A stretch of 64,000 nt of DNA from Lyophyllum atratum (taxonomy: Eukaryota; Basidiomycota; Agaricomycetes; Agaricales; Lyophyllaceae). Below the pieces are notes generated by a model. That model was not told the origin of the DNA and did no database searches. It was given only the letters and a program-made list of their open reading frames with translations. The stretch is taken from NCBI GenBank assembly GCA_014905825.1, contig JACGCN010000008.1:1612001-1676000 (forward strand), given 5' to 3'. A program made the translations under genes and the position numbers. This document shows positions 12,320 to 22,305 of the stretch, piece by piece; position 1 is the stretch's first letter, and every line of letters begins with the position of its first letter.

Positions 12320-12757
12320 TCATCGTTAATGATGGCCAGCGTCCAAGTCTCGAGGGCTCCGTTGCCCGTGCATCCTTCGGCTTGCTCCACGATTCCGCGC
12401 GCACCGGCCCACCAGCACGCAATCCCTCCACGCCGTGTACATCAACACCACAAACACCTGACCTTCTGGACTTCCGGTCGTGAACGGTTTCGTGTCCTGC
12501 CATCCAAGCGGGTTGACAGCAGGCGTCGCAACACCATCCTCCGTGATATGCGGCTGCCCACCCGCGTCATTGCCACCCAGAACTCGACGGATCCCATCGG
12601 CCCACCTAACATACTTCTCCCCGCACGCATGTGGTTGGAGAACTGCCATGCGATAGGCGACGGACGCAAGAACGGAGCTGCCTGAGATCTCGCCAAAGCC
12701 GTGGCCGGTCGAATTCGTGTCGTTGATGTAGTTGCGCACCAGACCACCATCCAGGGA
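12320..12757 (-). pseudogene. truncated 3' part of a six-hairpin (GH105-like) glycosidase
   Basis: About 146 codons nearly identical to the 3' end of the gene at 34,177, starting at GSSLDGGLVRNYIND and running through GHGFGEISGSSVLASVAYRM and SPEGQVFVVLMYTAWRDCVL. Both edges are abrupt: homology stops at about 12,757 just before Gly-Ser-Ser-Leu, and at about 12,320 next to the former stop. There is no start codon context, no N-terminus and no first exon, so it is not a gene. It carries the same GC-run frame break as the longer copy (12,395-12,402 here). Confidence 0.85.
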
Positions 12758-13177
12758 TGACCCCACCTTTTTACGCATCCTGGTAAGGCCGACCATCTCA
12801 GAACAGGGCATCTATGTATACCTAGATCCCACCAAGATTGTCGGATTCACCAGGTTGGTAAGCATTTTCCAGGTCATGGGATCCTGGTATCCAAAGGCAA
12901 AGTTCCTCAGTCCTCACCTTGTTGTACGTATAGCTACTATTTCCGTTCCCTTAGATTTCTATCTTTGTGGTCAAAAATAAATATTTATTAAAATATCTAT
13001 CAAAGAGTACATGTGGCGATGACGAGAACAAGCCGAGGAGAACATGAGAGCATACCGAGTACATGGCAACCGACGGTGTACACAGGTAAAACACTGACTA
13101 TGAACGCGCGAAAATTCAGTAAGAGCACCGAAACATGAAAAAGTCTCACCGAGATGAGCGCCGAGTTTGCCCTGGGC

Positions 13178-13338
13178 TTAGCTGGCACCTTCGGCCCTCT
13201 TCTTGGCAGGTGATAGAGGCGGTGGTGTGGGTTCGTCTGAGAGGTCGGGTCGTCCATGAGATAGAGGCGGTGGCGCCATCTCTCCCACCTCTCGAGCCTC
13301 GTGTTTCGCGCGACGTTGCTGAGCCAAGGTGGCTAGGC
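13178..13338 (-). pseudogene. possible C-terminal coding remnant, unrecognised
   Basis: One frame reads LATLAQQRRAKHEAREVGEM, then a Pro-rich stretch and KKRAEGAS before a stop at 13178. Its composition looks like a real charged C-terminus, but there is no upstream exon with a good acceptor and I recognise no family. It lies beside the copia insertion. Confidence 0.2.
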
Positions 13339-13506
13339 AGTGGCTTGGGCTTCACCAGCGACGAGGTCGTCCTGAGTGCGGAAGTTATCAATTGATTGAT
13401 AGTTCAGCAAAAGGGATCACGCAACCTGACATCCGAGGGTCCTCGCATTAATCTTTTGTCCATGTTGTTGGGGTCGAACTCGTTATCGGGTTACAGGAAT
13501 GGGGGC

Positions 13507-13818
13507 TGTTAGAGTTGGAGAACTGTTGGCACACTTGGGTGATAAACGAGTGCTTTATTTCTATGTATATAGACGGCTTATATACTTTTCTAAAAGTAAA
13601 TTTTCTATGAAAATTGTAAGCGAATTAGTAAGTGATTTATAAGTACTTTTCTTGAATGAATAGGAAAACTGTTTTCGACGGTCGGCGTCGAAAACTCGGT
13701 ACACTAAGAATAGAAACATGATCGAGATTGATTACCGAGATTGATTACCGAGCACGCGGGTCGGCAGACCTCGGTGCGTCATAGTTGAAGCGACCTTTGG
13801 CTAAGTCAACTTCCAACA
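13507..13818 (-). repeat. copia LTR (3' LTR in element orientation)
   Basis: 312 bp beginning TGTTAGAGTTGGAG and ending TTCCAACA on the plus strand. It looks identical to the LTR at 17007-17318. The 5-bp duplication GGGGC precedes it. Confidence 0.95.
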
Positions 13819-13827
13819 CTCCCCCTG
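13819..13827 (-). other. polypurine tract
   Basis: CAGGGGGAG on the minus strand lies directly against the 3' LTR, where the plus-strand primer of an LTR element is expected. Confidence 0.6.
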
Positions 13828-13838
13828 ACGTGGAAAGG

Positions 13839-14440
13839 TCACTTGAGGTTGAGAAGACCAACCATACGATCGTGGATGATTCGGGGAAGTGGTTTAGTAA
13901 ATATGTCGGCGGGATTTTCAGTGGTAGGAATATGGATGATTTCGATGTCTTTCTCCTGGACGCGCTCGCGCACGTAGTGATGTCGAATATCGATGTGTTT
14001 TGCACGAGAATGTCCTTTGGTTGATTGTGCGAGTGCGATGGCCGAGGTGTTGTCAACGCGAATGATAGCGGGTCGTTGTTGTGGTAACTCGACTTCGGAT
14101 AGGAAACTATAGATCCATAAAGCTTGTTGCGCACCCCGAGTAAGGGCCATATATTCGGCTTCAGTGGTGGATAGAGCGACAGTGTTTTGGCGTTTAGAAC
14201 TCCAGGATACAGCTCCCCCTGCCATCATGAAGACATAGCCACCGGTAGATCGGCGGGTGTCCATATCTCCCCCGTAATCTGCGTCGACGTATCCTATAGG
14301 CTTGAGATCCCCTTTCCTCGAGTACGTGAGTTTGTAGTCGAGGGTCCCTTTGATATACCCTAGCACATGTATAAGTGCGTTCCAGTGAGTCGGTCCAGCT
14401 TTCGATTGAAAACGTGCCAGACTGCCAGTAGGCCGACCGC
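13839..14440 (-). pseudogene. copia RNase H domain, out of frame with reverse transcriptase
   Basis: The frame encodes the copia RNase H: YVDADYGGDMDTRRSTGGYV, WSSKRQNTVALSTTEAEYMA, and VDNTSAIALAQ with HIDIRHHYVRE, ending with a stop at 13839. Catalytic acidic residues are present (Asp in DADY, Glu in TEAEY, Asp in RVDN). It is shifted relative to reverse transcriptase by an 8-base tandem duplication near 14,425 (CTGGCAGT followed by CTGGCA), so the two domains cannot be made as one chain from this copy. Confidence 0.85.
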
Positions 14441-16243
14441 GTAAGAAAGATCGGGTCGTGTTGTGACCTGTGCCCACATTACCGAGCCAAGTACTTCCCG
14501 GTAAGGTTTGTTGCGCATAAATGCTATGTCGGATTCGGGTTGTGGAGATGGGGTTTCCACTAGTTGGATTCCTGCCGGTAGTGGAGTTTGGTGGGCGTTA
14601 CAGTCTGTCATCCCGAATCGTTCGAGAACGCGTTCGAGGTACTTGCGCTGGGAAAGGGATATGGTTCCGGTTTCAAGGTCCCGATCTACGCGCATTCCGA
14701 GGACGAAGTTCAAGTCTCCCATGTCCTTCGTTTCATATTTGGAACCGAGTTCGTTTTTAGCAATTTTCATGCCTGCGGTAGTCGATGAGATTCCGATAGT
14801 GTCGTCCGTGTATGTGTTGGTAATGGTCCTTTCATTGTCAATGAGTCTGGATCGGACACAGCTGTCGGCGCGTGATTGATTGTAACCGAGCTTTTTGTAG
14901 GCCTCGTTGAGGGTATGCCACCAGTCATAACCTCCTTGCATCATACCGTAAAGGGTTTTGAGGAGAAGGCATACCTTCCCCTCCCCCCCTCGAAGCCCTG
15001 GCGGTGGTCGCATGTAGACTACATGTCGGTTGACGCTGTTCAGGTATGCGGAAACGAAGTCAATCTGCCATAAGTGCAGACCGAGACTTGCAGCGATGGC
15101 GACGGTGATACGGATGGATTCGAGACGTACGACGGCCGCATAGGTCTCATCGTAGTCTTCGCCGTGGACCTGAGTATACCCCTTCGCGACGAGGCGCGCT
15201 TTCCGTTTAATGATGTTCCCATCGGCATCATATTTGTTGGCATAGACCCACATGGAGCCTATGACTTTCTTTCCCTCGGGTACATCGGCCTCATCCACTA
15301 ATCGGAATACCTCCAAGGGTGCCGGCTTATCCAGGGATTTTGCGACGTTCACATTCCAGGCTATAGTCTTGTTTGTAGCGGCGGCATTTATTAACCGGGC
15401 CATATTTGAAGGTTGAGGAGGGGCAGCGCTACTGGTCTCGAGGAGATACATGCCACTGGATCCCGTGCCGATCATGAAGAGTCGACCATCAGGGGCGATG
15501 AACGCAGCTCGTCCTCCTGAAAAGTGGACGGAATACCCGGCTTTATCGAACTGTCCGATGGATATGAGGTTGGCGGAAAGGTCGGGGGTGTGAAGAGCGT
15601 GTCTGAAGACCAGTTCAGTCTCCTTTCCATCTACCGTGACAAGTTTCCTAACGGTCCCCTGTCCGAGGATCCTGAATGATCCTCCCTGGTTTGCAGGTTG
15701 TCCAGTTCGGGGTGGATCGTACGCCACATAATCAGTGAAGTCTGCACGATCTATGAAGCAGTGATCACTCGCTCCGGAGTCGGCGTATGTGAGTCGGCGT
15801 TTCGATGCCACCATAACCGTTGTTTGATTTATGTCCGTGAAGAAGGTCCCCACTGCGTTATCATGTCCCTCAATCATCTCTTCGGGGACGCCCTCTAATT
15901 CGGTTGGGGATAGGTTATAGGCAGGGAGTGTTAGGTCGTCGACGGTGGCCATCAAGGCATAGGTAACGCGGGAGGAGTTGTCTGTGGAGACGTCAGACTG
16001 CTTGGTGTCGGCCACGTTTGCCGTCGTAGCGGGTTTCTTTGCCTCGGGTGTGGTACGTCCTTTATTACGGAAGTGTGCTGGGAATTGACCCTCTTTCCCA
16101 CCTCCAGGCCAATAACAGTTGTCGATAGTGTGGCCAGTTCGGCCACAGTTGGTGTTGGTGCATTTAATCTGTTGGATGTTTTGACCTGGAGAGTGGTCGT
16201 CGATGGGCCTGCTGGTGCGTTCTGTTCTTTGATCCGTTCCCAA
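14360..16243 (-). pseudogene. copia zinc knuckle - protease - reverse transcriptase, no integrase
   Basis: A single 627-codon frame. In order: a zinc knuckle (CTNTNCGRTGHTIDNC), a protease active site (LTYADSGASDHCF), the pre-integrase block (HALHTPDLSANLISIGQFDK to SGMYLLE), then directly the reverse transcriptase (VIGSMWVYANKYDADG, KARLVAKGYTQVHGEDYDET, and the catalytic TYTDDTIG, a fungal variant of YVDD). The integrase that belongs between the pre-integrase block and reverse transcriptase is missing without breaking the frame. The last ~20 codons are out-of-frame read-through past the 8-base duplication. Confidence 0.9.
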
Positions 16244-16855
16244 TGTAGAGTTAATGTAGCAATGGCGTCGGCCGATGTTTTGGCGGCATACAGGACTGAT
16301 ACGATGATGTTCCAGTCTTTTGGAAGTGATGCCAACACGATCGCCTGGAAGGCTTTGTCGTCGATTTTTGCTCCTTTATCTACCGCCGTCATCCACCTTG
16401 TGCGTAGGAGCGTGACATGCTCAGTGAAGTCGCCGTTGTCCGGGAGTTTTGTGTTGCGGAGGGTGCGTTCGCCGTTTGGCGAGGGCGGAGGCATTTTCAT
16501 CGGTCTGACCGTATATGGAGGTAAGTGACTTCCATGCTTCTGCGGCCGTACCATCCATCTTTATTCCGTACCCCATGGGATTTTTGCTGTTGTAGGTGAT
16601 GAGGGCGAGTACCCATGCGTCCCTTTTGTTCCATTCGTTGATGGATGGGGTAGAGTCTTCCCAGTCGGTCGCTTCAGGTGGTAGTGTGCCGGTTGGAGGC
16701 GCCGTGGGTTTTGGGATTTTCCCTTCGAGGTACCCGAGGGCGCCACGGAGTTTCGTGGTGATCATGATGCGTCCTTTGAAACCCACGAAGTTCGTTCCGT
16801 CGAACTTGTATTCTTCTGCCCAGATAGGGGGGTTGCTACTGTTATCTTTAGACAT
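16170..16855 (-). pseudogene. copia gag, with two compensating frame breaks
   Basis: Starts at the ATG at 16855 (MSKDNSSNPPIWAEEYKFDG), reads a UBN2-type gag to about 16,475, then continues one frame over as RTLRNTKLPDNGDFTEHVTL and SLPKDWNIIVSVLYAAKTSA to about 16,200, after which the zinc-knuckle frame resumes. The zinc-knuckle frame is the same as that of the start codon, so two shifts cancel. They could be mutations, or the middle could be read by frameshifting. Gag packages the element RNA in the cytoplasm. Confidence 0.75.
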
Positions 16856-17006
16856 GTTGTATGTTTGTTGTCGAGGTGTGATGTGTGGTGTTTAATGTGG
16901 TGTGTGGTGTTTTTAATGTGGTTAATGAAGTTTTTGTGAAAGTTCGGTGTGAGGTCGTTTTAGAGTGTGCCTTGTAAGCGCTAGCGCAAGCGGGAGCCCG
17001 ATAACC

Positions 17007-17318
17007 TGTTAGAGTTGGAGAACTGTTGGCACACTTGGGTGATAAACGAGTGCTTTATTTCTATGTATATAGACGGCTTATATACTTTTCTAAAAGTAAA
17101 TTTTCTATGAAAATTGTAAGCGAATTAGTAAGTGATTTATAAGTACTTTTCTTGAATGAATAGGAAAACTGTTTTCGACGGTCGGCGTCGAAAACTCGGT
17201 ACACTAAGAATAGAAACATGATCGAGATTGATTACCGAGATTGATTACCGAGCACGCGGGTCGGCAGACCTCGGTGCGTCATAGTTGAAGCGACCTTTGG
17301 CTAAGTCAACTTCCAACA
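17007..17318 (-). repeat. copia LTR (5' LTR in element orientation)
   Basis: 312 bp, same sequence as 13507-13818 as far as I can read, followed by GGGGC at 17319-17323. Confidence 0.95.
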
Positions 17319-18109
17319 GGGGCATATCATCGTCCGTTGCCTGAATTCGGCCGTCCTGCGATTTGACAATGGTTCTAGGTAGATATATGCGCGCAGTGAG
17401 TTACTTCAGCTCGGTCAGATGCAAGGACTGCAAAACTCCGCACGATTCTGGTCAGACTTAGCCAAGGCTCGTATGGGCCAGAGAACTCAAAAGCGTGCGG
17501 GAGTGATAGCCGAGCTCGACGCAATCGAGCCCTGCACAGTGCAAACCTCAGGCTCCCCGCCGTATCATTAGTAGATCTCGCGCTTGCAGTGGCTTTGTTC
17601 AAATCTGTTATGCGATATATCAGTCATGGGTTGGGTATATGCTGCTGCATGTTACGCACATTTGCTGGGGTGGAAGATCTAGCGCATGTTGTACATGACA
17701 GTTTGTGGAAGAGATGGGGCTTTGCGCAATCCACCGTTGACGCGACTTCTCAGCAAATGTCACGTGACGATTTGTTGAACGAGGCTTGAAGTTGTTTCAG
17801 AACTCGACGGTAACGAAAACGCGTCCGTTTTTTTAAGTACACGCGACTACGCATACACGCAAGATTGGTTGAATCATCTCTAACATTAATTCGCATATGG
17901 CATGTTTCGACGGAGAACGTGAGTCAATCTTGATCCATTGATCGATGTATCACTTAAACTAAGTCTTAAACCAGACAGCTGGAGAACTGCTGAACAACCC
18001 GACCATGGTCGACTACGGCCTCCAACTCGTCGATGCAGGCTGGAACACTCGCGTACGTGTAGCCTCTCCTTTCATCCTCAACCGTCTTCTCTCAATGCCG
18101 GGCCCACCA
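17319..18109. other. intergenic, no gene recognised
   Basis: Open frames here are short. A stretch at about 17,985-18,100 reads LLNNPTMVDYGLQLVDAGWN and might be an old exon, but I recognise no family and it breaks before the ribosomal protein remnant. Confidence 0.3.
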
Positions 18110-18490
18110 AGACTCCGCAGTGAGTTAGCAGTCCGTCAGAAAGACCAAAGAGGCTGTCGCGCTCCTACAGCCCCTGAAAGCCTACGGCAACGTCATCAAG
18201 TTCTCCAATTCGCGCAAAATCTGCGCCGGTAAGGGTAAGCCGAGTGACCGCAGGCACAGCTAGCGCCAGCGGCCCCCTCGTCATCTACAACGAAGACAAC
18301 GGCATTTTCAGGGCTTTCCGCGACCTCCTGGGTGTCGAGCTCGTTAACGTTGGGCGGCTCAACCTGCTCCAGCTGGCCCATGGTGGCAATCTCGGCTGTT
18401 TCATCATTTGGACTGAAGTTGCATTCACCCAGGTCGAAGACATCTACGGCACATTCGTGAAAACGGCGCTGTACAAGAAGCACTACATCT
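18110..18490 (+). pseudogene. 60S ribosomal protein L4 (uL4) fragment
   Basis: The middle of uL4 is readable: KTKEAVALLQPLKAYGNVIK and SNSRK then KGK near 18,145-18,235, and after a frame change GPLVIYNEDNGIFRAFRDLL, VELVNVGRLNLLQLAHGGNL and FIIWTEVAF up to IYGTFVKTALYKK near 18,480. There is an in-frame stop in the first block, another after Arg-Arg-His-Ser, and a frame shift near 18,250. The N-terminal third and the C-terminal tail are missing. No introns are visible in the preserved part, which fits either a retrocopy or a fragment of one exon. The working uL4 gene must be elsewhere. Confidence 0.85.
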
Positions 18491-18719
18491 ACAAATTATC
18501 ACCAGAGAAGACTGAACTCGCACCAAGCCTTGAAGGACGGACCAGGGAGCGAGAATCACGGCACAGAACAATGCGGATATGGCCGGGGTGGAAGCTTCTG
18601 CTCGGAATGGAATTTGTGGTGAATCTACGGGAGGGGGTGGAAGGACACTTCGTCTGGGTGAACGGGAGCAGGGTGCGAGATCGGGACGATCAGGTCGAAG
18701 AGCGGCACACCGAGGGGTG

Positions 18720-19019
18720 AATGAGGGTATGAAACCGAAGGCGGCACAGATTTACCTTCAGCAGATGTCGGACTGCCGAACACCCTGGAAGAACTCCTTT
18801 CCGAAGGCAAGGAAGTCGACGCTGAAGTTTCAGAGATTGATAAGGAGGGGTTCGAGCAATGAGGAAGACCAGAACAATGAGGATGACGAGGAGGACCAGG
18901 TGGAGGACGAAGAGGGTGATGACGACGCCGGTGTTCTCGAGGAGAATGACTTGGGGCTCGACGACGGCGAGGAGGGCTTCGAGGACCCTTTCGAGTCTAT
19001 GGGATACGCGCCGCTGTAG
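18720..19019 (+). pseudogene. remnant of an unrecognised protein with an acidic C-terminus
   Basis: One frame reads DLPSADVGLPNTLEELLSEG and KEVDAEVSEIDKEGFEQ, then stops. The next frame continues with a Glu/Asp-rich tail and ends DPFESMGYAPL at 19019. The switch is a one-base shift near 18,860. It follows the L4 fragment on the same strand, but L4 does not end this way, so two unrelated fragments are joined or adjacent. No family recognised. Confidence 0.45.
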
Positions 19020-19329
19020 GTAGGACAATCAATATGTATTATCGAGGTCATGAGTGCCATACAACGGCTTCGAAGGAATCAACATCCTGTAATTACTTTA
19101 CAAAGGTACTACCAAAATTTTATCTACCTTAAATACCCTCTGCCATGTTGATACCTTCTTACCCTACAATGCCCAGTTAGCGTCGGTATACCCAGAGCCA
19201 AAGAAATTGGTGAGCTCAATACCTCGAGATACCAAGTTCCACCAAGATGGTCGGTCCTTCCCACGGTCACCTTGAGAAACCAGTCTATAGACATTTTGCT
19301 GATGGGAGCCTTACTACGGCTACCAAGAG

Positions 19330-21550
19330 TGGATAATTCGATAATATCGATACTTATAACGGACTTACCTGGCGACGAGCCAGGGGTGGCGGTGTCAACG
19401 TTACGCAACAGCTTTCTGACAGCTTGGCTACAAACAGGAAGTTGCCAGTCATGCGTGACGATGTCAACTTTCGACGCTGACTATCACTGTCAGTGATCAC
19501 ACAGCTTTACTCCAGTATAAGTACAAACAGCCTCACTGTTGTGACAAATTCGCGCCTATGGATCCCTTCTCGGGTTCGCATCCCCAGCTATGGTCGTGCA
19601 CCAGCAAATATGGCGGACCTATGATGCTGGTCGATAATGACTCTACCTTCATGTTTTCCATTGTACTCGACGGTGGCGCCCAGAAACACTTTGCTGGCAT
19701 ACGTTTAGTGATCATTTACAAGGAAGGCGATAATTTGAAGAACGTGGTATGTCTATATCTGACATTATGTCTTAATGGAACTCATACCTATCGAAGAAAA
19801 TCGTAGATCGCTCTGGATCTGGCAAATTCAGGATCTATTCCAGTTATCGGGAACAGCTAACCCAACATCGTGACACAATTGGCCAAGCCAAATCGGGATT
19901 TCTGCCTCAGGAAAGGCAGACTCAGACTCACTGTCTCTGTCTTGTGGTTCTGGAAATGGTGGATCGCAGCAGTCATTGGGTCCATGACATAGAACTACAG
20001 CACTATCCACAATCCACCTTTGACGGCTTTCGCGTTGCCTATGATCGTGCACATTCTTCGACGTCAGTGGTATCTCTTCTAGAGAGTACGCACATCCTCC
20101 GCCTGCGAGCAAGACCAATATGGAGACCAATCGGGGTCTCTTGGGGCCGAATTCCAGCATACAGCATCAGAATCCTTCCGGTTGACCCTCACCGATTGTC
20201 AATTGACTTTCCCCGCGATGTCGTTCGCCGAATTGCCTATTGCGCTACAGAACACCAACGCGATGGTTGGCGCGCTCAGCTAAGGTCGATGGGCTTAGTC
20301 TGTAAATCCTGGTCCCATGTCCTCGACCTCTTCTTTTTCTATCTCCCCAGATTCAGCGAACATAATCGAGCGAGCGCCATCAGCCTTGCCCGCTCTTTGG
20401 AAGCAAACACGGCACGAGGAAACCTGATCAGTGCTTTCTCTCATTGCAATTACAAGCACTTCAAGATCGCAAGGGAAGATATTCACCTCGAGATTAGCAG
20501 AGCATTCATGACGATCCTGTCACTGGCAACAGCAATAACGGACGTATTTTTCTCCATCACCCATCCCTCTCTTGCAGCGGATCTTATACAAGTGCTCTCC
20601 CGGTTGCGGAAAGTCAAAACATGTTCTGTCCAAGGCCTTCACCCTCAGCAGGGCAACGACCTTCAATACTACTGGCACATCTTGTTGATCACTGAGATCC
20701 AACAATTTGTCGCTAGCTGGCCTGATCTGCAGACATTAGAGTTAAGCTACTGGAAGAACTCGCGAAACACAGGGTGTGTATTTTCTATCTTTATGTTTTC
20801 GCTGCTTTAGGAACTCAACCGCGCTGTTTTTCCTTCTTTTCACCTACATAGAGAGTTAAACGAAATACAAAATGCGAGTAGATAAGAGCCACTAACATCG
20901 TATGCAATGCACAGACACTAATGGTGTTACAGAGGCCAAAGTTAACGAGCAATATCAAATGCCTGGACCTTCGCTACGGGAGCATATCGCCCTCACAGTT
21001 TCGGTGGTTCCTTTCGTCGCCCCAGCCCTGTCTCGAGGTAGTCCATTTAGCTCGGTTGGACGGCATTTCGAACCTCGAACTCCTTGCATTCTTATCAGAG
21101 ATTACGACTACCCTTTCTGTCTTGAATATCGCGTCGTGCAAAATACCGCGCTCGAAGGCAGAGGAGGAGTACGCCCTGGACGTGCTGATGCCTAGACTCG
21201 CGAGTCTGAAGAAGATCAGCCTGACAGGAGACTACATCAGTCCCCTGGCTTTAGAGCGAAAGGGACCGGGTCAACAGTTGTGCCGAATATCTGTCAACGA
21301 TGCCCCAGGGGTCGGGCTTCAAGGTCTGACGAGGGCAATGGAGGTAGGGCATTGGAGGTCTCTGAAAATCATCGTATCGCAGAAGGGGGATAAATTACTC
21401 ATCCCGGAGATATTGGAGACCACGGAAAGACGAGGTATCGAGCTCGATTTGTTTTATTCCCCTAGATATCACAAGTCATAAATGCACCCAGAATGCACCC
21501 TCTCCTTTGATATAGTGCCCGCTCCCAATGGGACAAAGACGGGCTTTCAT
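19330..21550. repeat. left arm (outer part) of the large inverted duplication
   Basis: This stretch matches the reverse complement of about 38,290-40,320, including the upstream region with CTTGGCTACAAACAGG, all of F-box copy B/C, and the downstream CGCTCCCAA(T/C)GGGACAAAGA stretch. Similarity stops near 21,550, where the kinase cassette begins, and resumes near 25,300. Confidence 0.85.
19558..21481 (+). CDS. F-box-like / leucine-rich protein, copy B
   Basis: Exon 1 is 19558-19746 and exon 2 starts at 19797, reading HRDTIGQAKSG, then STFDGFRVAYDRAHSSTSVV and an F-box-like segment (RLSIDFPRDVVRRIAYCATE, LVCKSWSHVLDLFF). It ends near 20,776 before a small exon (about 20,860-20,880), and the last exon begins near 20,940 (LTSNIKCLDLRYGS) and ends at 21481. 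The micro-exon is homologous to that of copy A, but here its donor appears to be GC rather than GT. The C-terminal half has LRR-like units (LDGISNLELLAFLSEITTTL). Very similar to copy C in the opposite arm. Coding is plausible but the micro-exon junctions are uncertain. Confidence 0.65.
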
Positions 21551-22305
21551 AACATGTATGGTCTCGGTCGATGCAAGATGTTGGCAATGGATGGACTGGA
21601 ATGAGACCACGATATGGCAACAAAGCTTGTCGCGTTCGAGTCAATTTTGCAAGTCTCCCACCTCCCACGTGGTCGCCCTCGTCAAAAGCTGTGGGAGACA
21701 ACGCTCTCGGCGTGTGGACGTCGATAGACCAGTAGTGACGAAGACCAATTGGCGGAGACTGAGTGGTCTTGGTCCTTGGAGTGGTCCAGATTCCAGGCAA
21801 GGTCCAGGTGCCACATGCCATGTGCCACTGCCACTCATCCATGATAATAGTTACAAGTTAAAGATGGATTTTCAAGATCAAGAGCCTTCCAAGTCTAGCG
21901 TCGTTCGAGAGGTGGGTGAGTGGACGCTGTCTCCATATTGTGTTGCGGCGGGCCGCGTTTCCGCGACGCCAAAATGCCTACCCTGAATAAAGATCACATG
22001 TGTCGATTGATGGCAAATGAACACGTTGTGACGGTTGTGAACAAACCACCAGTGGCTGAACGACAATCTCGGCGCAGTTCTGACTAGCGCGATCGTCAGG
22101 GTGAGTCTGCAGAGTGCTCATACCCTCTCCTCATCGCGATAAAGATCACAGCGAAAACCGAGATTCATCCGCGGTGGTAGGCCAGTTCAAGCGAAATTTG
22201 AGCGAAATTTGAGCGAAATTCGAGGTCCGCCATTTAGTGGTCCATTGTTCTCGAACGTTATATAAATGTGCACCTCCTTCAGTGGAATAGGTACGATTTA
22301 CCCTC
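21551..22305. other. upstream region of FunK1 copy 2, no gene
   Basis: A 152-codon frame at 21528-21986 has no motif, no splice support and a biased composition, so I leave it out. A tandem AGCGAAATTTG motif occurs at 22,190-22,220, just before the presumed transcription start of the kinase. Confidence 0.35.

Larger units (their letters stand above)
13507..17318 (-). mobile_element. Ty1/copia LTR retrotransposon, integrase-deleted
   Basis: A 3.8 kb element reads on the minus strand, flanked by two 312-bp LTRs with TG...CA ends and by a perfect 5-bp target-site duplication GGGGC (13502-13506 and 17319-17323). Internal order is gag, zinc knuckle, aspartic protease, pre-integrase region, reverse transcriptase, RNase H, which is the copia order. 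The integrase HHCC finger and DDE core are absent: sequence passes from the pre-integrase block directly into reverse transcriptase. Length is about 1.2 kb short of a usual copia element. The LTRs look identical by eye, so insertion was recent, probably using enzymes supplied by a complete relative. Confidence 0.93.

Noticed and set aside
12266..12685. 139-codon plus-strand frame
   Set aside because: Antisense to the glycosidase fragment; the same shadow frame appears at the parent gene.
21528..21986. 152-codon plus-strand frame
   Set aside because: No motif, and its first bases belong to the duplicated F-box flank, so the frame crosses a rearrangement border.
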